Assembly (NCBI RefSeq): GCF_000003605.2
Contig: NW_003111971.1
Coordinates: 79,855-104,621, forward strand
DNA length: 24,767 bases
Direction of reading: 5' to 3'
Source of the DNA: Saccoglossus kowalevskii
Lineage: Eukaryota > Hemichordata > Enteropneusta > Harrimaniidae
The first letter of the stretch is position 1, and each line of letters opens with the position of its first letter. The notes under the pieces were generated by a model. It worked only from the letters and a program-made list of their open reading frames with translations, was not told the DNA's origin and did not search any database. Positions 20,295 through 24,767 of this stretch are shown here, in pieces. Position numbers and translations under genes: made by a program.

Positions 20295-21220
20295 GTGCGT
20301 ATTATACGGTTCTATTATTGTCTGTTGCCTACATCCCACCCTGTATGCATTTCAAGATATATTCAGTGATCAATAGCCGGGGTTCACTGTCGTAACATTA
20401 CATCCGTCAAGACAGATTTTCAACTGTGTTCGAGCTTGACACATAATTATGACACTTGTTTAAATTGACTAGCCGGCGTGTAAATGTGTAACGTATCAAA
20501 AAATACCGGCCCTTATCAGTAGGTCTATCAAAAACATTTGTGGTCATGTTGTCCTCAAGTAGTGGTCATCTCGCAATTCTACTGTTCTTTATTTCTCTTG
20601 TGATCTTCAACACCTATAACACCATTCCCACTATGCTGTCTATCAACGAACAGAAAATCACACGTGGGATTCGGTGATAAGATGAAACATTATGCATGTA
20701 CCATCGTGTAGGGACACTAATTGTCGGTCTTAGTATAAACAAATATTTCAAGTTGAATGGCGAAGGAGATTTAGTGAAATTTAGCACGGGAAATCACTGG
20801 TCTTAAATTAAAAATACGTTTGTATGATATGTCCACATGCGGCATAACTTAGTTACATTGCTTTTGTGTTTTTTTATAGATATAAACGTTTTTTTTTATT
20901 ATTATTATTTTCAATAACTGCAACGAAAGCACTATTTGGTACGCATGAAGAGAGCGCAATCATTGTGTTGGATAATCTATTTTATTAAATAAGCATGACA
21001 TGTTGCAATACCATAAAAGAGTTAGGTAGTCATAACTCAAGGTCTTAACGCATAAATTCCCTCAAGCGGTAGGAATACCCACTGATTTACGTTTTCGAAA
21101 GAACCGGTCGTGCGCACCCGAATATAACATAATGTGTCATAACAGATTTTGAGCTAGTGCCGATCAGTGAGCGACATTTTCATTTATTTACAACCTGGTT
21201 GGAAACAAATGTAAACAAAT
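20295..21220. other. Gene-free stretch
   Basis: No supported gene. It contains a T-rich and ATT-repeat patch near 20867-20915 and a CACGTG near 20661. The rest is unremarkable. Confidence 0.45.
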
Positions 21221-21225
21221 ATACC

Positions 21226-21484
21226 TATATATAAGCTATTGAGCGATCGCCAGACCAGTACAGTCGTGTAGCAGGGGAGAGGTGAACGAATTGAGACCAA
21301 CCTTAAAGAAAAACGTAGAAAACAACCGCAGTAGTCGCAACATGGACAAAGTTGTCTATTTTATTTATAACTTCGGGAAATTATGACCGCCTATCTACTA
21401 TAAACCCCTCTAGAGCGCGCTAATATGCCACTTATATTTAGAGCAGCTTAATTATATACTAGGAGAACGCAAATATTGTTCGTC
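21226..21484 (+). promoter_or_regulatory. Candidate TATA-type core promoter and first exon
   Basis: TATATATAAG (21226-21235) lies about 30 bases before an initiator-like CCAGTACAGTC (21255-21265). A stretch richer in purines follows, including AGAAAAACG. An ATG at about 21343 opens only 14 codons. A strong donor-like GTAAGT occurs near 21485. This could be a non-coding first exon of a gene to the right of the window. It is motif evidence only, with no coding support. Confidence 0.2.
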
Positions 21485-21953
21485 GTAAGTTACAGAGGTA
21501 AAATATTTGAACAGAAATTCAATCTCAAACAAATCGACAGAAATACCATGACTTGAAAAATTGAAATTGAGCCTCGAAGTTGGGTAATTTTTCGCCAGGA
21601 ACGGCTTATTTACTCTTCGGTGATTTTTTAGGGGAGCCGAGCCAAGTAACTTTTTTTGTTTTGAGTGAACGCCAGTGCTTTTGATGAATTCGACATTGTC
21701 TGTCCAAACTTGATAAGCTGGTCACACCTGCACCCTAGTTAGGTGGAACAATTTGAAAAACAAATTCGGTCCTACTATTACCATGGCAACACCAGAAAAA
21801 ATTATGTTTAAGCGAAGCGGGTCGCCAGTCTATCGGCTTGTTCTATTTAACCTGTGGTGGCGCACCTGATATACATCAAGGTAATATCTGGAGGTTGTAA
21901 ACACCTAGTACCTTTGTAATTTGCGAAATGTAATCGTCGTCGCCCGGTGTTGA
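21485..21953. other. Gene-free stretch
   Basis: No exon, repeat or RNA gene recognised between the candidate promoter and the next family B element. Confidence 0.45.
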
Positions 21954-22251
21954 TTAAAGGGCGGTGGTCGTCGCGCTGCGCATATACGATATATGTATCG
22001 ATAACCATTGATTTTCTCACAGTTTAATGCGCTCTTCTAATGGAATCTCAAGTATGACCTGGGCCCGACTTGCACTATTTACTGCCAGTGATTTCTTCGA
22101 TACCTTCCAATCGCCTAAAATTACATAGTTAAAGCTAAGTAACGTCTCAGTTTGTACTCATTGGTCTGCGCAACAGTCAAAATTGCCATCTTTGTTTATA
22201 TGAGAACCATATATCTCACGCATGCGTGGCGCGACGACTACCGCCCTATAA
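21954..22251 (+). mobile_element. Family B MITE, copy 2
   Basis: The 290-bp element 21958-22247 is flanked by TTAA (21954-21957) and a decayed ATAA (22248-22251). It is the best preserved copy: the left end is AGGGCGGTGGTCGTCGCGC and the right end GCGCGACGACTACCGCCCT, nearly perfect inverted repeats. It shares long blocks with copy 1 (9103-9394). Part of a 130-codon minus-strand frame (22158-22550) lies in it and is not a gene. Confidence 0.85.
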
Positions 22252-22593
22252 CACACGTCACGCGGCATACCGACTGTTCCTTTGATAAGCTTGCAATTAT
22301 TATTTTTGTGAAAAACCAAACAAAACACAACGTTCTCATGTAGAGCTGAATCGATTTCCGTTAAATACGTGATGGATATCAATAGGTTATGCATAGAGGA
22401 ACTGTGGCGTGAAATATGATGTTTTCCATATCTCACGTAAACTTTCAAACGGCCATGTAAGACAGATTCAACATACACGCCATCAAAGCGAAATACAAGA
22501 AGGCCATGGAGCTGGCATAACAAACCGGATAATACTTTTGTTTTTTTCATGTGTCACAGAGGGCGCTATTTTTAAAATTCTCAGCAAACACGT
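22252..22593. other. Gene-free stretch between two MITEs
   Basis: The longest open frame of the window after the ankyrin exons ends here on the minus strand, but its C-terminal third is transposon sequence and the rest shows no domain. No splice-bounded exon seen. Confidence 0.45.
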
Positions 22594-22769
22594 TAAAACT
22601 TCTGCTGATCTGCACTGGCTCGGAAGATGAATTCTGATTGGCTAAAAAAACAAAAGACTTGTGGCGTTGAATGCACGTTCATTCTCAGTAATGTTATGCA
22701 AATTAGAAATTCAAACTAGCTAATCATTTACAACCTTCCGAGCCAGTGCAGATTAGCCCTAAAACTTCT
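22594..22769. mobile_element. 156-bp MITE with 10-bp target duplication
   Basis: TAAAACTTCT is repeated exactly at 22594-22603 and 22760-22769. Between them the ends carry a 23-bp inverted repeat with one mismatch (core ATCTGCACTGGCTCGGAAG, 22608-22626 against 22735-22753). The interior is non-coding. An 8-10 bp duplication points to hAT or Mutator-like transposition; I cannot choose between them. The intact duplication suggests a fairly young insertion. Confidence 0.85.
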
Positions 22770-24277
22770 TTTCTTTTCTTTTTTTAAGTGTAGCCATATT
22801 TGAAGATTAAAACCCGGAATCACCATACATTAATATATTCCTAATTTTCATAATTATTTTAGCCATTTCTAACACAGCTGTAGGGAGGACATGCAGTTAC
22901 AATAATATCATTACCTGAATACATTGTATGTATGAGTAAAGTGGGGTGGGGAGTAAACGCCATCAATGTACATTTATCACCATCTCTGTAATTTTACTAT
23001 TTTAAGTATAATACATCAGGTTTTAAATTCACAGACTTGCCAGTGAATTAAATGCCATCATATTATAATTTTGACTTGTTTATATGTTTAGTTTAGTAGA
23101 CGATTTCCAGTAAAACAGAATTAAAAAACAGATTATTGAATACATTGATAGTAATCTAGTTTTTTTGAAGTGGTGCATGTATGTGGAGGAGGGGATGACT
23201 ACTGCTGATGCAGCGAAACAAGGGTATCCCTCACTGTAGCCTGACTAGTTTTTGGCAGAGTGCCTAGGAGAGAAAACAATAACTGTCACAGACCATGCCA
23301 GTTAACCCTTACTCCCATGTAGATCAGGTTAAATTCCCATCTTAGTGGAACGACAGGTAGATTTCAAAAAGTTCAACTTGTCTAAAAAACAGTTGAAAAT
23401 TAACAACAAATGAAAACATTAAGGGATATCTGCCCTTTAGTCATGTTATAATACTCATATTAGGGATTCACATTATTATAATAATATCTGAAAACTTTAT
23501 AAATATGTCATCAAACAAACAGTAATACTGAAACATTTTTCAACTCTCTAATTAACACCAAAGTTAGGTAAGACATGTTTATACTTCACAACAAAATTTA
23601 TAAACCCATTCGGCTTCCTTTGAATTAGGTTTCATTCAAATCCAAGGTTAAGATTGGATTTGGCTGGGTACGAGCTTTTGCATTAAAATTAGAGGACGTT
23701 AGAACAGCCTACGCCACTGTATACACTCATTCAATGTGTAACTGCAAATTAAGTTTACAAATATTTACATTCGTAAATAGATTATAACATACAAGTACCA
23801 GTCTTACTTCGCAACAAAACCCACTTTCCCCTATTTTTTATAAATTGCAACAAAAATGTTCCAATATTATAATTCCATCGGCCAATAAAAACATCACTGT
23901 TCAGTTTGAATTTGATAAATATTTATAAAATTTTCGAAATGGGTTTGTGATAATGACAGTACCTCACTATGGGGTATTTTATGCTGTAACCAAAAACATT
24001 GTGGAAATTACTGACAGCCACCAACAGACAGTAATTACTCATTTTTTTATTTTAATGGAAGATAAATGTATTACGAAATATGAAATCTTTCATTCGTTTA
24101 TCCAACAATGTAACAAATATTTGAATAACAGTTCACAAAATATATTTTCAAATTTTGCACTCAGTCTATAATTCATCCAATTATATGGTACTTTAACACT
24201 AATATAAAATAATGAATGTTAAACGTAATAACAAGTGTGTGCTCATATATCTAGCATGGCTGTAATGATCAAGACAT
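22770..24277. other. Gene-free stretch
   Basis: AT-rich, with no recognised exon or element. A 74-codon frame at 23947-24171 has no motif and no splice or promoter context. Confidence 0.45.
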
Positions 24278-24767
24278 AGAGATCAACATCCAAGTGTCTC
24301 AACATTGGGTGTACTACATGTATCAGTGGTGGAGAATTATTAGAGGTCAACATCTAAGTGTCTCAACATTTGGTGAATAACATGCTTATGGAGATCAACA
24401 TGAAGTATCTCAACATTGGGTGTACAACACGCAATTATGGAGAATTGGAGATCAACATCGAAGTGTCTCAACATTGGGTGTACAACATGCAATTATGGAG
24501 AATTGGAGATCAACATCGAAGTGTCTCAACATTGGATGTACAACATGTAATCATGGAGAATTGGAAATCAACATCGAAGTGTCTCAACATTGGGTGTACA
24601 ACATGTAATCATGGAGAATTGGAAATCAACATCGAAGTATCTCAACATTGGGTGTACAACATGCAATTATGGAAAATTGGCGATGAACATCGAAGTGTCT
24701 CAACATTGGGTGTACAACATGCAATTATAGAGAATTGGAAATCAACATCGAAGTGTCTCAACATTGT
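24278..24767 (+). repeat. 58-bp minisatellite, continues past the right edge
   Basis: About eight units of 58 bp, each with GATCAACATCGAAGTGTCTC, AACATTGGGTGTACAACATG and ATTATGGAGAATTG. The first two or three units (24278-24415) are diverged and of uneven length; later units are nearly identical. Fifty-eight is not a multiple of three, so the open frame at 24420-24608 shifts frame each unit and is not a repeat protein. Confidence 0.95.

Noticed and set aside
22158-22550. A 130-codon minus-strand frame, the second longest in the window
   Set aside because: Its last third is family B element sequence, and the rest has no recognisable domain or splice support.
24420-24608. A repeat-protein-like frame with recurring HAIMENW and CNHGELE words
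   Set aside because: The DNA unit is 58 bp, so each unit shifts frame; it is a minisatellite, not a coding repeat.
24278-24767. CRISPR-like array at the right edge
   Set aside because: The whole 58-bp unit repeats with no variable spacers, and the rest of the window is eukaryotic.

Overview
The window is nuclear DNA of a metazoan. It is AT-rich, has long non-coding stretches, and carries one multi-exon gene with GT-AG introns and pyrimidine-rich acceptors. It also holds many short non-autonomous DNA transposons and minisatellites. There is no bacterial or viral gene organisation. The repeat load and intron sizes would suit a marine invertebrate or a basal chordate, but I cannot name the phylum from this sequence.

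The only gene I can support is on the + strand, at 10515-17546. Four exons (10515-10647, 12659-12799, 15646-16139, 17391-17546) join in frame with intron phases 1, 1 and 0. They encode the last 307 residues of an ankyrin-repeat protein that I recognise as ANKRD33/ANKRD33B-like (the vertebrate photoreceptor ankyrin-repeat family). The ankyrin repeats come first, then a lysine-rich nuclear-localisation-like stretch, a short conserved GFVVPK motif, and a serine/aspartate tail. The 5' exons were not found in the 10.5 kb upstream.

The rest is mostly transposon-derived. Six MITE copies are bounded by TTAA and fall in two families, A (about 156 bp) and B (about 250-290 bp). Their terminal repeats share a core, which suggests piggyBac-type mobilisation. 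Two family A copies lie in intron 1, one only 31 bp past the donor of the preceding exon and one 118 bp before the next exon. One family B copy is nested inside a foldback array. There is also a 440-bp Harbinger-like MITE with TAA flanks, a 156-bp MITE with a perfect 10-bp target duplication, and a 115-bp foldback hairpin just after exon 2.

Tandem repeats comprise an (AT)42 microsatellite, a dispersed repeat of about 150 bp at two loci, a 44-bp duplication, and a 58-bp minisatellite running off the right edge. Possible regulatory sites are two consensus CArG boxes 21 bp apart in intron 2, two perfect CACGTG palindromes near the left edge, and a TATA-type core promoter near 21226. These three are motif-level inferences only.

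I found no tRNA, rRNA, CRISPR array or prokaryote-type feature.
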